In this document: positions 1 through 8,634 of the stretch, piece after piece
Layout: each line of letters starts with the position of its first letter
Numbering within the stretch: position 1 is the first letter of the stretch
Origin: Eleftheria terrae
Lineage (GTDB): Bacteria > Pseudomonadota > Gammaproteobacteria > Burkholderiales > Burkholderiaceae_C
Direction: 5' to 3'
Assembly: GCF_030419005.1 (NCBI RefSeq)
Contig: NZ_CP106951.1
Coordinates: 2,728,001-2,792,000 of the forward strand
Length of the DNA: 64,000 nucleotides
Program-made: the position numbers and the translations under genes
The notes under the pieces: model-generated
The model's database searches: none
Told to the model about the DNA's origin: nothing
Seen by the model: only the letters and a program-made list of their open reading frames with translations

Positions 1-85
1 TGGCCGCCTTGTAGAGCGCCGCCACCACACCGGCCACCGCGGTCCCGATGGCCGGTCCCGAGGTGAGGAGGTCGTTGAAATCCAT
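1..85 (-). CDS. N-terminus of an unidentified small hydrophobic protein (cut by window edge)
   Basis: Reading leftward from an ATG at 85, 28 codons stay open to the window edge. A strong ribosome binding site (GGAGG) lies a few bases upstream, in the stretch reading CTGGAGGCCAGCC before the start. The peptide begins MDFNDLLTSG and continues into an alanine/valine/glycine-rich stretch (residues about 11-28) that could be a membrane segment or signal anchor. Nothing further can be seen, so no family or function is offered. The good Shine-Dalgarno sequence is the main reason to believe it. It is divergent from the gene at 586. Confidence 0.45.
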   Translation of the reverse strand, partial: MDFNDLLTSGPAIGTAVAGVVAALYKAA

Positions 86-585
86 GGCTGGCCTCCAGGT
101 CTGCTTTGCCGTCGTCCGGTTGTACCCTCGGCCTCCGTCGGCGTCCAACGCCAAAGCCAACAGGCCCGGCGTGGCAGGGGCCACAGCGGGCGACGGCCGC
201 CGCCTGCGAGCAGTGACCAGTGCCCATGACCCAGTGCGCACCGCTGCCCGAGAAGCCGGATGCCGAAGAATCTTCAGCTCGAAAGTGCCGCACTGCAGAC
301 CGGCCATCGGGCTTGGGCAAGCCGGCTTCCCACGGTCTTGCGCAGCCCCTGGCGGCCATCATCTGGGATGCCGGCTTGCTTGCACCGTGCCCGCACCGGG
401 CCACGGCCTGCCCCCTGCCCAAGGGGCCCCGGTTCGTGCAGTCATGGGCCGATTGCACTTGCCGCCCGTGGCGGCAGCCACTATTCATGCAGCAGGCGGC
501 GTGTGCCGCGAAGTGCATGGCCGCCGAGGCGTCATGGGCAGCAGCATTCGCTTGTGGCATCGAGACACCAACCACGGAGCACGTC
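86..585. other. 500-bp divergent intergenic region, no gene seen
   Basis: This stretch separates the leftward edge gene from the rightward secreted protein at 586. Open frames run through it in several phases, but this is the usual effect of very high G+C. None has a convincing start signal or recognisable protein. Promoters for both flanking genes must lie here, but I could not pick out a -35/-10 pair with acceptable spacing. Confidence 0.5.
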
Positions 586-1173
586 ATGCGGAGCATTCTT
601 CTCCCTTGTACCCTGGCCCTCGCTTCGATCGTCTGCGGTCCCGCGCAGGCGGCCGGCAGTGAGGCAGACCATCGCTTCATCGAACAACTGGCCCGCATGC
701 TGCCCGGTGACGCCCGCACGCTGCATGCCGAAGCCACCGCCGGCCAGGCGATCCCGGAATGTGTCGGCATTCCGCTCGACAGCCTCATTCCGAACTACGA
801 TGGATTGACCGGTGCCTTCCTCGGTGCACCGCAAGTGGTGGTCGACCGGCCGGTCAGCATCAGCTTCCAGTTGCAGCCTCCGATGCCCGACACGGTGCTG
901 GCACAAGGCACCTTCCTCGGCGTGTTCACTTCGGCGACCGGCATGCCGCAGACCCGCGTCGGCACCTTCACCGCGGTGCCCGACAACCCGATGGTGGGCA
1001 CCCTGCTGCTGCTGCAAACCAATCTGACGACGCCCGAGCCGGAATATGTCTTCGCCGTGCTCGGCTTGCTGAAGGACCTCTCCGGCAGCCGCATCACCGG
1101 CCTCTGCCTGCAGGGGCCGATCCGGGCCGGCACGCCGATCCACCGGCCTTTTGGCCTCTATCGCACCATGTAG
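586..1173 (+). CDS. Secreted protein of unknown function
   Basis: A 195-residue protein with a clear signal peptide: MRSILLPCTLALASIVCGPA, with cleavage likely after AQA near residue 23. The frame is open far upstream (to about 220), but the ATG at 586 is chosen because the signal peptide begins exactly there. The mature part is about 170 residues with two cysteines, including a centrally placed PECVG and a late CLQG. Several alternating hydrophobic stretches suggest a mainly beta-structured periplasmic or extracellular protein. I do not recognise the family. It stands alone, followed by 480 bp without a gene. Confidence 0.7.
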   Translation: MRSILLPCTLALASIVCGPAQAAGSEADHRFIEQLARMLPGDARTLHAEATAGQAIPECVGIPLDSLIPNYDGLTGAFLGAPQVVVDRPVSISFQLQPPMPDTVLAQGTFLGVFTSATGMPQTRVGTFTAVPDNPMVGTLLLLQTNLTTPEPEYVFAVLGLLKDLSGSRITGLCLQGPIRAGTPIHRPFGLYRTM

Positions 1174-1655
1174 CGAAACCCGGCCGGCGGAGCGGGGGCC
1201 GCCGTCGGGCCGGCTTGACCCGCCGGCTGCGCGGGCCGGTCCCGCGTGAGCCGCAAATGCTCACTCCGGCATCCCCGCATCGCACCTGCACTGCCTCCGT
1301 ACCTTCACCGTCACCCAGTGCCGCGCGGCTCGACGCCGCCACTGCGCGCCCTGCAGCGCCTGCCGTCGTTCGCCATGCGGACAAGCGCCGCCGAGCGGCT
1401 CGCGTCGTACCGCCGGCCGTGCGACGGAGGCACCGCCGGCGTTGGGAGCACATCGGCGGGCTCCGCAAAACTGCGGTTTTTCGAGCCACTTGACCGGGGT
1501 CCGAGGGCATTTTCCGCAAACTTTCTCACAGCTTGCGGGCCGATGGTTCGATGTCCCACTTCACCGGGCCCCGCAGCTACCGATAAATCCCGAGTCGGAG
1601 TCCGTTGCCCGCGAGGCAGGGCTCCTGTGTTCGATCCTTCAGCAGGTAGTACCGT
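1174..1655. other. 480-bp intergenic region upstream of the porin gene
   Basis: No supported gene. The overlapping open frames are out of phase with the porin and carry no recognisable protein. The promoter of the porin / PstS-like / chemoreceptor row should lie in the right half (about 1480-1640), which is slightly less G+C-rich. I looked for a Pho box (two CTGTCAT-like direct repeats) because of the PstS-like neighbour and did not find a convincing one. Confidence 0.5.
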
Positions 1656-2906
1656 ATGTCTCACCAACGGCGCACGATCGCGCTTGCCGCCCTGGCGGCC
1701 CTTTTCTCGACCCCCGGCCTTGCGCAGGACACTGGCGGCCCGGCACTGAGCCTGTCGGGCTTCGGCACCGTGGGGGCGGTCAAGACGAACAACTCCGACG
1801 CCGACTACGTCATTCCCGGCCAGCCCGACGGTGCCGGAAAGTCGGTCGACTTCGGCGTCGACAGCAAGATCGGCGTGCAGGCCACCGCCACCTTCAACCT
1901 GATGTTCTCGGCCACCGCGCAGGTGCTGAGCAAGCACAACTCCGAAGGCAAGTGGACCCCGGGGCTGGAATGGGCCTTCGGCAAGGCCAAGCTCGGCGAC
2001 AAGTTCTCGCTGCGCGTGGGCCGCATGGGCGCTCCCTTCTTCATGGTGAGCGACTTCCGTGACGTCGGCTACACCAACACCTGGATCCGTCCGCCGCTGG
2101 ACGTCTATGGCCAGATCACCTTCAGCCACTTCGACGGCGCCGACCTGCTGTACAGCTCCTCGATCGGCGACACCAACGTCACGGCCCAGTTCTTCGCCGG
2201 CAGCAGCAAGGTGAAGTACGCCAACGGCGCGCGCCCCGAGCTCAAGCGCATTGTCGGCGTCAACGCCTCGGCGGAGATTGGCCCGGTCACGCTGCGCGCG
2301 GGCCATGCCCAGGGCAAGTTCAGCGTCACCCGCTCCCAGCGCCTGGACCAGCTGTTCAACGGCCTGCGCACCGTGGCCGCCCTGCCGGTGGGCCTGGGCT
2401 CGCTCGGCAGCCTGGCCGACGATCTGGAGGCCGATTCCAAGGACGCCACCTTCACCGGCATTGGCGCCTCGCTGGACTGGAACAACATCGTCGGCAGCGC
2501 CGAGTACACCCGTCGCCGCACCGACTCGTTCCTGGCTGACACCACCGGCTGGTACCTCACCGGCGGTTATCGCTTCGGCACCTGGACGCCGTATGTCACG
2601 CTGTCCAAGCTGAAGCAGGACAGCGACAGCTCCAAGACACTGCCGGCCGCGCCGATCCCGCAGCTGGCGGGCACGATGGCCGCGCTGTCGAAGGGTGTCA
2701 ACGACACCCTGGCCTCTGTCGGCCAGAAGACCGTCGCGGCCGGCGTGCGCTGGGACGCGATGAAGAACATCGCGGTGAAGGCCCAGTTCGACCACATCAA
2801 GCCCGACGCGCGCAGCAGCGGCCAGTTCGTGGTGCGCGAAGGCCAGTCCGGCCTGAACGGCAAGTCGGTCAACGTGTACAGCGTCGCCGTGGACTTCGTC
2901 TGGTGA
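1656..2906 (+). CDS. Outer-membrane porin-like protein
   Basis: A 416-residue protein with a signal peptide (MSHQRRTIALAALAALFS..., cleavage near LAQ-DTGG at about residue 24). The rest is a pattern of amphipathic beta-strands and aromatic girdle residues ending in the C-terminal strand VAVDFVW. A terminal aromatic residue (W) is the usual signature recognised by the BAM assembly machinery. It begins the mature domain with LSLSGFGTVGAV, typical of trimeric porin-like channels. Specificity cannot be read. It is 26 bp upstream of a PstS-like periplasmic protein, followed by a chemoreceptor, so the three are probably co-transcribed and may act on one solute, possibly phosphate or another oxyanion (inference). 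Confidence 0.75.
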   Translation: MSHQRRTIALAALAALFSTPGLAQDTGGPALSLSGFGTVGAVKTNNSDADYVIPGQPDGAGKSVDFGVDSKIGVQATATFNLMFSATAQVLSKHNSEGKWTPGLEWAFGKAKLGDKFSLRVGRMGAPFFMVSDFRDVGYTNTWIRPPLDVYGQITFSHFDGADLLYSSSIGDTNVTAQFFAGSSKVKYANGARPELKRIVGVNASAEIGPVTLRAGHAQGKFSVTRSQRLDQLFNGLRTVAALPVGLGSLGSLADDLEADSKDATFTGIGASLDWNNIVGSAEYTRRRTDSFLADTTGWYLTGGYRFGTWTPYVTLSKLKQDSDSSKTLPAAPIPQLAGTMAALSKGVNDTLASVGQKTVAAGVRWDAMKNIAVKAQFDHIKPDARSSGQFVVREGQSGLNGKSVNVYSVAVDFVW

Positions 2907-2932
2907 TGGCTGGCGTGCACAGGAAACAGATC

Positions 2933-3325
2933 ATGAAGAAGCTTTGCATCACGCTGGCGCTGGCCGGCGCCGCCACCCTCGCCCGGGCCGACATCGTCGT
3001 GATCGGCAACCCTGCCGCCGGCAGCCTCACCAAGGAGCAGGTGTCGGACGTGTTCCTCGGCAAGAACCAGTCGTACACGCCTGTCGACCAGGTCGACAGC
3101 GCGCCCATCCGGGCCGAGTTCTACAAGAAGGCGACCGGCCGCGATGCCGCTCAGGTGAAGGCCACCTGGTCGCGCCTGGTGTTCACCGGCAAGGGCCTGG
3201 CCCCCAAGGAACTGCCCGATGCCGCGGCGGTGAAGAAGGCGGTCGCCGCCGATCCGAAAGTGGTGGGCTACATCGACAAGTCGGCCGTCGACGGCAGCGT
3301 GAAGGTGCTCGTCAGCCTTGACTGA
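2933..3325 (+). CDS. Small PstS-like periplasmic phosphate-binding family protein
   Basis: A 130-residue protein with a signal peptide ([19 protein letters not shown]). The mature part resembles the first lobe of PstS-type ABC substrate-binding proteins, with [29 protein letters not shown] and a closing [17 protein letters not shown]. True PstS proteins are over 300 residues with two lobes; this has roughly one. The ATG at 2933 is preferred over an in-frame ATG at 2903 because it starts the signal peptide and has AGGAAA upstream. It lies between a porin and a chemoreceptor with no ABC permease or ATPase nearby. It may be a sensory binding protein rather than a transport component (inference). 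Confidence 0.72.
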   Translation: MKKLCITLALAGAATLARADIVVIGNPAAGSLTKEQVSDVFLGKNQSYTPVDQVDSAPIRAEFYKKATGRDAAQVKATWSRLVFTGKGLAPKELPDAAAVKKAVAADPKVVGYIDKSAVDGSVKVLVSLD

Positions 3326-3416
3326 CCACCGGCCGGTGCATGCGACCGGCCTTGCGGAGCACCGGCGTCGCGACACGCCGCGGCGCTCCCCGGACTCCCC
3401 CTACCTGGATGACATT

Positions 3417-4952
3417 GTGAAGTTCCGAGCCAAGATCTGGATGTTGCCGCTGTGCGCGGCGGCGGTGTTTTTCGTGGGCCAGGCGATCAGCGTGGCGGTC
3501 GGCAGCCGCACGTCGGCCGCGCTGGAAAGCCTGCGGGGCACCTCGTATCCCTACCTCGAACAAGTGGTGCGCATCGACCGCGCGGCCGAGGCCTTCCGCC
3601 TCACGCTGCAGACCGCGGCCTCGGAGGGGGATGACTCGCGGCTCGCCGATGTCGAAGCCATCGTCAAGGATGCCCGGGCCGCCGTGGCCGAGGCCGCCCG
3701 CCTCGAAGGCCATCGCCAGGACGCCGAAGCGCTTGGCCAGGCTTTCGAGGCCTACCAGTCGGCCGCGGTGGGTGCCACCCGGGCGATGCTGGGCAAGACC
3801 GAGATGGGCGACCTCGTCACCCGCATGCAAAGTGCGCAAGCCGCCTTCACCCAACTGATCGAGGCGCGCAAGAAGGACGCTGCGGCCGGCGTGAGCCAGT
3901 CACTGGACGCCGCGGCAAGCGGCACCCAGACCTCGGTCTGGGTGGGCCTGGCGACCTGCCTGGCCGTGCTGATGACGCTGGGCATCGCCTCGCGCTTCAT
4001 CGTGGCTTCGGTGTGGCGCGACCTGGGTGACGAGCCGTCCCGCCTGCGCCAGCTGGTGCAGGACGTCGCCGACGGCGACCTGAGCGCAGCGGCCCGCGTG
4101 CGTGAGGCAGCGCTGGTCAGCGGCTCGCTGCATGCCGCGGTGTACACCATGGCGCTGCGCCTGCGCGACACGGTCAGCACCATCCGGCAGTCCACCGACT
4201 CCATTGCTACCGCCTCGCGGGAGATTGCGGTGGGCAACCAGGACCTGAGCAGCCGCACGGAGGCCACCGCCTCCAACCTGCAGCAGACCGCCTCGTCGAT
4301 GGACGAACTCACCAGCACCGTGAGCCAGAGCGCCGAAGCCGCCCGCCAGGCCGACCAGCTGGCCCGCAGCGCGTCCGAAGCGGCGCAGCGCGGCGGCAAC
4401 ATCGTCTCGCAGGTGGTGTCGAGCATGGACGAGATCAGCGCCGCCTCGCGCAAGATCGGCGAGATCATCGGTGTGATCGACGGCATCGCCTTCCAGACCA
4501 ACATCCTGGCGCTGAACGCGGCGGTGGAAGCCGCCCGTGCCGGCGAGCAGGGCCGCGGCTTCGCGGTGGTGGCCGGCGAGGTCCGCTCGCTGGCGCAGCG
4601 CTCGGCACAGGCGGCGCGCGAGATCAAGAGCCTGATCAATGCGTCGAGCGAGAAGGTCGACAGCGGCGCGCAGCTGGTGCAGGACGCCGGCGGCGCGATG
4701 CAGCAGATCGTCGACGGCGTGCAGCGGGTGACCGACATCATCGCCGAGATCAGCCATGCCACCGCCGAGCAGGCCGGCGGCATCGGCCATGTCAACACCT
4801 CGATGAACGCGCTGGACCAGATGACGCAGCAGAACGCGGCCTTGGTGGAGCAGTCGGCCGCGGCCGCAGAGAGCCTGCGCGACCAGGCCACCCGGCTGAC
4901 CGGCGCGGTGGGCGCCTTCAAGCTGGGCAGCGAGTCGGCCAGCCTCGGCTGA
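3417..4952 (+). CDS. Methyl-accepting chemotaxis protein
   Basis: A 511-residue chemoreceptor. It has an N-terminal membrane helix (about residues 8-28), a periplasmic sensing region of about 150 residues, and a second membrane helix ([17 protein letters not shown]). A degenerate HAMP-like linker (VADGDLS) follows, then a long coiled-coil signalling domain. The highly conserved hairpin tip is intact ([20 protein letters not shown], then [19 protein letters not shown]), so it should couple to CheA/CheW. A GTG at 3417 is chosen over an upstream ATG at 3318, which would overlap the preceding gene and add about 33 residues that do not look like signal sequence. The periplasmic domain has no recognisable ligand pocket. 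Adjacency to the porin and PstS-like gene hints at a shared ligand. Confidence 0.88.
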   Translation: MKFRAKIWMLPLCAAAVFFVGQAISVAVGSRTSAALESLRGTSYPYLEQVVRIDRAAEAFRLTLQTAASEGDDSRLADVEAIVKDARAAVAEAARLEGHRQDAEALGQAFEAYQSAAVGATRAMLGKTEMGDLVTRMQSAQAAFTQLIEARKKDAAAGVSQSLDAAASGTQTSVWVGLATCLAVLMTLGIASRFIVASVWRDLGDEPSRLRQLVQDVADGDLSAAARVREAALVSGSLHAAVYTMALRLRDTVSTIRQSTDSIATASREIAVGNQDLSSRTEATASNLQQTASSMDELTSTVSQSAEAARQADQLARSASEAAQRGGNIVSQVVSSMDEISAASRKIGEIIGVIDGIAFQTNILALNAAVEAARAGEQGRGFAVVAGEVRSLAQRSAQAAREIKSLINASSEKVDSGAQLVQDAGGAMQQIVDGVQRVTDIIAEISHATAEQAGGIGHVNTSMNALDQMTQQNAALVEQSAAAAESLRDQATRLTGAVGAFKLGSESASLG

Positions 4953-4989
4953 AGGGCCGGCCGCGACACGGACTGGCCCGCTTCGCCTG

Positions 4990-5021
4990 ACGCCCGACCG
5001 CACCCTGCGGCCGGGCGTTTT
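4990..5021 (+). terminator. Rho-independent terminator after the chemoreceptor gene
   Basis: An inverted repeat ACGCCCG-a-CCGCA / TGCGG-c-CGGGCGT with a CCC loop and one internal mismatch is followed directly by TTTT. It begins about 37 bases after the chemoreceptor stop. It is the clearest intrinsic terminator in the first 10 kb and closes the porin / PstS-like / chemoreceptor row. Confidence 0.8.
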
Positions 5022-5026
5022 GCCTT

Positions 5027-5176
5027 TCAGCGCCGCGGCAGCCGGCCGTGCGCCAGGGCCGCCACCTCGCGCCAGGAGCGGATCAGCGCCACCACCGGGC
5101 GCGCCACAGCGGCGCCCGTCGCCACGGACGACTGCCGACGGCCGCGCCGCATCGGCATGCCGCGGCGGCCCCTCAT
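5027..5176 (-). CDS. Possible 49-residue arginine-rich protein coupled to phospholipase C
   Basis: The stop codon of the phospholipase C gene overlaps an ATG in the arrangement ATGA at 5176-5173. That ATG opens a 49-codon frame ending at 5027, just before the chemoreceptor terminator. The product is very basic: MRGRRGMPMRRGRRQSS, then a hydrophobic middle (VATGAAVARPVVALIRSW) and a C-terminal RLPRR. I do not recognise it. ATGA overlaps are used elsewhere in this window by clearly real gene pairs. In DNA this G+C-rich a short open frame can arise by chance, so this is only a candidate. Confidence 0.25.
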   Translation of the reverse strand: MRGRRGMPMRRGRRQSSVATGAAVARPVVALIRSWREVAALAHGRLPRR

Positions 5177-7365
5177 CGCGGCAGCGCCCACTGCCTCGCG
5201 ATGGCCTGGCCGGACATGGCCGGGTCGCTGATCGAGGCGGCTCCGGTCTCCACCCGCCCGGCGAAGCGCCGGCTGTAGTCGGGTTGGCCTTCCACCCGCA
5301 CGCTGAAGTCGTACCAGTGCCCGCTGCTGTCCAGCGCACGGGCCAGGCGGAAGTCGCTGTGGGCCATCACCGCCTGGCGGGCGCCGGACGAAGCGCCGAA
5401 GTACGCGTTGGCCTGCATCGTGAACACGCAAGGCACCGGCCCGGTGTTGCGCAGGGTGATGAGCAGGCCACCGCCCTGGCGGTCATGCACCACGTCCACC
5501 TCGGGGTTGGGTTGGCCTGCCGCCGCCACCCGGCGGGCATTGCCGGTGAAGTGCCGGTGAAAGCCGTTGGGCCCCAGCACCCACAGGTCATAGGCCCCGG
5601 ACGGCGCGGGCGTCCAGCGCCCGGCCAGGCGCTTGCCAGCCTCCACCGTGTAGCGCCTTGGCACCTCGTGCAGGCGCAGCCGGTCGTAGACATGGAAGAC
5701 CGCGGCGGCCTGGCCGTGGCTCAAGAACTCCAGCTCGACCTCGCTGGCGCCGACCCGCTGCGTGTCGGGCCGCACCTGAGCGTTCACCTGCAGCGTATAG
5801 GGCAAGGCGCGTGACGGGCGGATGCCCGCCGGCTGCACCGGCAGGGCCAGCGTCGACGGTGTCGGCGGTGTCGTGCGGCCCGGCAGTGCGCGGGCCCGTT
5901 CCGCCCGCGCCACGGTCTTGGGCAGTCGGTCGAAGAAGGCGCTGTCCTCGGGGTCGGCGAAATTGAAGGCCGACATCAGGTCACCGCAGACGGCCCGGCG
6001 CCACGGTGAGATGTTGGGCTCCCGCACACCGAAACGACGCTCGATGAAGCGAATCACCGAGGTGTGGTCGAACACCTCCGAGTTGACCCAACCGCCCTTG
6101 GACCAGGGCGAGATGACATACATCGGCACCCGTGGCCCCAGGCCATACGGGCGCTGCAGCAGGGCGCGCTCCTCGGCATCATCGTGGTAGTGCGGCAGCA
6201 CCTGGTGGTACTCGCCGGTGGCGTCGACGGTGGAAGCGCCATGCAGCACGGTGCCGCCGCGGCCGGACGGCAGGCGCGAGGGCACGGCCGGCGGCGGCAC
6301 GTGATCGAAGAAGCCATCGTTCTCGTCGAAGTTGACGAACAGCACCGTGCGGCTCCAGACCTCCGGGTTGCTGGTCAGCGCGTCCAGCACGCGGGCGGTG
6401 TAGTCGGCGCCCTGTGCCGGGCTGGAGGGGCCGGGGTGCTCCGAGCCCTCGGCGTTGGCGACGATCCAGCTCACCTGCGGCAGGCGGCCCGCCTGCACGT
6501 CCTGCCGCAGCAGGTCCAGTCCGCGGGTGCTGACGCCGCGTTCGCGCAGCGCGTTCGACGACCCCGGTAAGCCCCGGTAGGCCGCGCGGAAAACCTGGAA
6601 GCCGGCCAGCGGGTTGTCGGTGAAGTTGTCCGCCATGTCTTCGTAGACCTGCCAGCTGATGCCGGCCTGCTCCAGCCGCTCGGGATAGGTGGTCCAGCGA
6701 TAGCCGCCGTCGCCATGGTCGGCATCGAACCAGTCGTAGTCGTTGTAGATGGCCGGGCCGTTGCCACGGGCCAGCGGGTCGTTGCTGCCGGTCCACAGGA
6801 ACAGGCGGTTGGGATTGGTGCCGCCCTGGAAGGCGCAGTGGTAGGCGTCGCAGATCGTGAAGGCATTGGCCAGCGCCCACTGGAAGGGCAGGTCTGCGTG
6901 GCTGTAGTGGCCCATCGCGTGATCGTGCTTGGCCACGGTCCAGGCGGCCATGCGTCCGTGGTCCCAGGCAGCCTGGGCATCGGCCCAGCTGTGCGGTGTG
7001 CCTTCCACCCGCATGTGCTCGAAGCGGCGGGTGGTGTCCAGCGCGAACGGTGCGATGCCGGCCGTGCCGGCCCCGGCCTCGCGACGCGGCTGGACCCACA
7101 CGGTGCGTTGCGGCAGCCCGGGCGCGTCGGCCACCGGCACGGGGAAACGGTCGGCGAAGCCGCGCACGCCGGGCAGGCTGCCGAAGTAATGGTCGAACGA
7201 CCGGTTCTCCTGCGTGAGGATCACGATGTGCTGCACGTCGCGCAGGCTGCCGGTGCGACGGTCAGCGGCGATCGCCAGGGCTCGCTGGATGGCAGGCGGG
7301 CAGGCCGTCAGCGCGGCGGCTGCACCGGCGCTGCGCAGGAAATGGCGGCGGTCGTGTTGGCTCAT
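5173..7365 (-). CDS. Phosphocholine-preferring phospholipase C (PlcN/PlcH family), Tat-exported
   Basis: A 730-residue protein matching the bacterial phosphoesterase family of non-haemolytic/haemolytic phospholipases C. It starts with a twin-arginine signal (RRHFLR at residues 6-11, then a hydrophobic stretch ending near ALA), so it should be folded in the cytoplasm and exported by Tat. The catalytic region opens with HIVILTQENRSFDHYFG, the family signature. FDENDGFFDHVPPP and SPWSKGGWVNSEVFDHTS follow further in. Two C-terminal domains of beta type (about residues 500-730) match the usual length of the family. It would hydrolyse phosphatidylcholine or sphingomyelin head groups. It sits alone, 78 bp downstream of a PEP-CTERM gene's stop, and may be transcribed from its own promoter. 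Confidence 0.93.
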   Translation of the reverse strand: MSQHDRRHFLRSAGAAAALTACPPAIQRALAIAADRRTGSLRDVQHIVILTQENRSFDHYFGSLPGVRGFADRFPVPVADAPGLPQRTVWVQPRREAGAGTAGIAPFALDTTRRFEHMRVEGTPHSWADAQAAWDHGRMAAWTVAKHDHAMGHYSHADLPFQWALANAFTICDAYHCAFQGGTNPNRLFLWTGSNDPLARGNGPAIYNDYDWFDADHGDGGYRWTTYPERLEQAGISWQVYEDMADNFTDNPLAGFQVFRAAYRGLPGSSNALRERGVSTRGLDLLRQDVQAGRLPQVSWIVANAEGSEHPGPSSPAQGADYTARVLDALTSNPEVWSRTVLFVNFDENDGFFDHVPPPAVPSRLPSGRGGTVLHGASTVDATGEYHQVLPHYHDDAEERALLQRPYGLGPRVPMYVISPWSKGGWVNSEVFDHTSVIRFIERRFGVREPNISPWRRAVCGDLMSAFNFADPEDSAFFDRLPKTVARAERARALPGRTTPPTPSTLALPVQPAGIRPSRALPYTLQVNAQVRPDTQRVGASEVELEFLSHGQAAAVFHVYDRLRLHEVPRRYTVEAGKRLAGRWTPAPSGAYDLWVLGPNGFHRHFTGNARRVAAAGQPNPEVDVVHDRQGGGLLITLRNTGPVPCVFTMQANAYFGASSGARQAVMAHSDFRLARALDSSGHWYDFSVRVEGQPDYSRRFAGRVETGAASISDPAMSGQAIARQWALPR

Positions 7366-7443
7366 CGGCGGTACTCTTTCTGCAGAAGGGGCTGGCAGGG
7401 GGATGGCGGGTGGAAGCAGGACGGCAGAAGGTGGGCAGCCACC

Positions 7444-8019
7444 TCAGGCCCGGCGGCGCAGCGGCCGCACGGCCAGCAGCGCGCCCAGGCCGGCCAGCAT
7501 CTGCAGCAGGGCGGCGGGCTCGGGCACCGGGGTGCTGAAGCTGAAGTCGTCCATCACGAAGCTGCCGTGCTCGGGACTGGCCACCACCACCGCATCGACC
7601 AGGCCCGCATAGCCGCTGGCCAGGAAGGCGGGCGTTGCGCCCGGGTCCAGGGTGGTGGAGCGGGCCACCAGCACGCCCTGCGCATAGAGCTGGAAGCTGA
7701 CGGTGGCGCCCGACAGGCCGGCGAACCAGGCGCCTTCGAAGCTGGCCGGCTGGCGGAACCGGATGACGCTGCCGCCGTCCTCGCCGCCCCAGGCCGTGTG
7801 CAGCCGGCCACTGCCGGAGTGAGCGGTGTACGGAGGCTGCAGGGCCGAGAAGGCCGACCACCCGGATGCCGACCAGTCCAGGCCGCCGTAGTCCGCCGGC
7901 AGCGGACCGTCGCTGCCAAGGTCGTCGAAATGGAGCACGGTCGGCGCGGCGACGGCGGCGCAGGGCAGTGCCAGGGCCAGTGCTACAGCGCCCAGCCAGG
8001 CGGGAAGGGACAAGGGCAT
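7444..8019 (-). CDS. PEP-CTERM sorting domain protein
   Basis: A 191-residue exported protein. The ATG at 8019 is chosen because it begins a signal peptide (MPLSLPAWLGAVALALALPC) with GGAGG upstream; a longer frame exists but adds unlikely sequence. The mature domain begins PTVLHFDDL and is rich in beta-strand and glycine/serine, like jelly-roll carbohydrate-binding domains. The C-terminus has the full PEP-CTERM signal: PVPEP, a hydrophobic helix (ALLQMLAGLGALLAV) and a basic tail RPLRRRA. Such proteins are processed by exosortase (EpsH/XrtA) and usually go to the extracellular matrix. No exosortase gene is in the window. Confidence 0.85.
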   Translation of the reverse strand: MPLSLPAWLGAVALALALPCAAVAAPTVLHFDDLGSDGPLPADYGGLDWSASGWSAFSALQPPYTAHSGSGRLHTAWGGEDGGSVIRFRQPASFEGAWFAGLSGATVSFQLYAQGVLVARSTTLDPGATPAFLASGYAGLVDAVVVASPEHGSFVMDDFSFSTPVPEPAALLQMLAGLGALLAVRPLRRRA

Positions 8020-8394
8020 CGCATCCTCCAGAAGGGTCACGAGAGAGCAGCAGGGGGCGGCGCAGCGCGCCTGCGGCCCGCCGCATGCACAGGGGCGGAC
8101 CGCCGCGCGGCCGCCTTCGGCCGTGAGAAGCAATCCAGCGGCCGGAGGTTAGCGAGGGCAGATGACAGCTTGGCGTCGGCAGGCGACCGCAGGAGACGTG
8201 ATGGCGACCGACACGCGGCACTGCGGCCCTGCCGCCCTGCCCGTCGCAACCAGGGGCTGCCGCAGGAGGTGCAGGCGGATGGCAGGGTGGTGCCGGCGGG
8301 CTGCGGTGAGGTGAGGTGCGTTGAGGGGCAGTGAGGCGAGAAGCCGATCGAGGCGTCAGGTCGGTCCCAGCGTCGCCTCCCTCCGGCCTTCAGC
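8020..8394. other. 375-bp intergenic region, no gene seen
   Basis: This lies between the start of the leftward PEP-CTERM gene and the end of the leftward oxidoreductase-like gene. It carries a short run of GAGGTGAG-like repeats near 8305-8335 but no supported open frame. The PEP-CTERM promoter must be here; I could not identify it. Confidence 0.5.
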
Positions 8395-8634
8395 TCAGGA
8401 CGAGCCGTCCGGTGTCAGCCGACTGGCGTGGCGCGCCTGCCATGCCTGCAGCTCGGCCAGGTAGCGCTGGCGGGCCGCTTCGTAGAGATCGAAGATGCAG
8501 GGCTCGCAGCCCTGCCCGCAGCACTCGTCCAGCGCCGGCTCACGGGGCGGCACGGGCTGGGGGTCGTCGGGCAGATCGGCCGGCTTCATCACCACAGCAT
8601 CGCACGGCAGCAGGTCCTGCCGTGCCGGCTTCAT
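8395..8634 (-). CDS. Oxidoreductase-like small protein (cysteine-rich, PF09791-type)
   Basis: A 79-residue protein with the cysteine motif DECCGQGCEPCIFDLYE in the middle, followed by YLAELQAW. This matches the small oxidoreductase-like domain known from eukaryotic and proteobacterial proteins, whose four clustered cysteines may bind metal; its reaction is not known to me. The start is fixed by an ATGA overlap with the stop of the upstream DUF4261 gene at 8631-8634, so the two are translationally coupled. A second in-frame ATG lies 15 codons in. There is no signal peptide, so it is cytoplasmic. Confidence 0.72.
   Translation of the reverse strand: MKPARQDLLPCDAVVMKPADLPDDPQPVPPREPALDECCGQGCEPCIFDLYEAARQRYLAELQAWQARHASRLTPDGSS

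Noticed and set aside
1500..1650. Pho box before the porin gene
   Set aside because: No pair of CTGTCAT-like direct repeats at the right spacing was found.
3318..3416. Upstream ATG for the chemoreceptor
   Set aside because: It would overlap the PstS-like gene and put 33 polar residues before the first membrane helix.
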